Part shown: positions 5,217 through 5,328 of the stretch, in pieces | Numbering within the stretch: the stretch's first letter is position 1 | How the letters are laid out: every line of letters starts with the position of its first letter | NCBI GenBank assembly: GCA_964606325.1 | Contig: CAZSGE010000102.1 | Span: 1 to 5,328 of the forward strand | Direction: 5' to 3' | Length of the DNA: 5,328 bases | From: Berkiella sp964606325 | Lineage (GTDB): Bacteria > Pseudomonadota > Gammaproteobacteria > Berkiellales > Berkiellaceae | Notes under the pieces: generated by a model | The model's database searches: none | The model's input: only the letters and a program-made list of their open reading frames with translations | Told to the model about the DNA's origin: nothing | Position numbers and translations under genes: made by a program

Positions 5217-5328
5217 ATGCAAAATGATTTAGCACTATCATGGGCTCAACATAAATTGAATCAGCTTAGATTTGACATTCATGCTCATGAAATGGTTCGT
5301 GCTATGCCTTGGTCTGAAGTTTCACGCT
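5217..5328 (+). CDS. Partial reading frame at the right edge, N-terminus of an unrecognised protein
   Basis: From ATG at 5217 the frame stays open for 37 codons to the window edge (MQNDLALSW..., ending ...MPWSEVSR). The residue mix is soluble-protein-like, with no signal peptide. I do not recognise it. It is divergent from the F-box/LRR gene, 105 bp away. Two things count against the drawn start: there is no clear ribosome site, and the strong promoter at 5187-5215 would start transcription just downstream of this ATG. The true start may be the TTG at 5256 or ATG at 5292 in the same frame. A different frame opens at ATG 5281 with a hydrophobic start (MLMKWFVLCLGL). The sequence is too short to decide. 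Confidence 0.4.
   Translation, partial: MQNDLALSWAQHKLNQLRFDIHAHEMVRAMPWSEVSR

Overview
The window is AT-rich, gene-dense bacterial DNA. Several things suggest an intracellular or amoeba-associated gammaproteobacterium of the Legionellales type (Legionella, Coxiella, Berkiella and relatives). These are a LuxR-type regulator of the kind common in that order, a bacterial protein joining an F-box-like segment to leucine-rich repeats, a small protein with a nuclear-localisation-like basic cluster, and the codon and base composition. The taxonomic call is inference; no rRNA or marker gene is present.

Layout from left to right. Positions 1-210 (+) hold the C-terminal cupin domain of a protein whose start lies outside the window, probably an XRE-cupin regulator. 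Positions 287-634 (+) encode a small charged protein with its own promoter. Its stop codon lies inside a 14-bp perfect hairpin (626-658) that also ends the convergent gene. Four complete genes follow on the minus strand, in transcription order: the F-box/LRR protein (5111 to 4074), a DUF4336-like metallo-beta-lactamase-fold protein (4071 to 3358), a malic enzyme (3235 to 1610), and a LuxR-family regulator (1481 to 681). At the right edge, a divergent partial reading frame starts near 5217 (+), beside a consensus extended -10 promoter.

Only the F-box/LRR gene and the DUF4336-like gene are clearly coupled: 2 bp separate them, and the ribosome site of the second lies inside the end of the first. 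The malic enzyme has its own strong ribosome site after a 122-bp gap and is a housekeeping carbon-metabolism gene. The LuxR gene has its own promoter, overlapped by a long dyad that may be an autoregulatory operator. No LuxI-type synthase is present. No tRNA, rRNA, CRISPR array, insertion sequence or phage gene was seen, and no gene-free stretch exceeds 300 bases.

The most interesting element is the two-gene unit headed by the F-box/LRR protein. Its architecture suggests a host-directed ubiquitin-ligase adaptor (a candidate secreted effector). It is preceded by an 8-bp-arm inverted repeat just upstream of its ribosome site.
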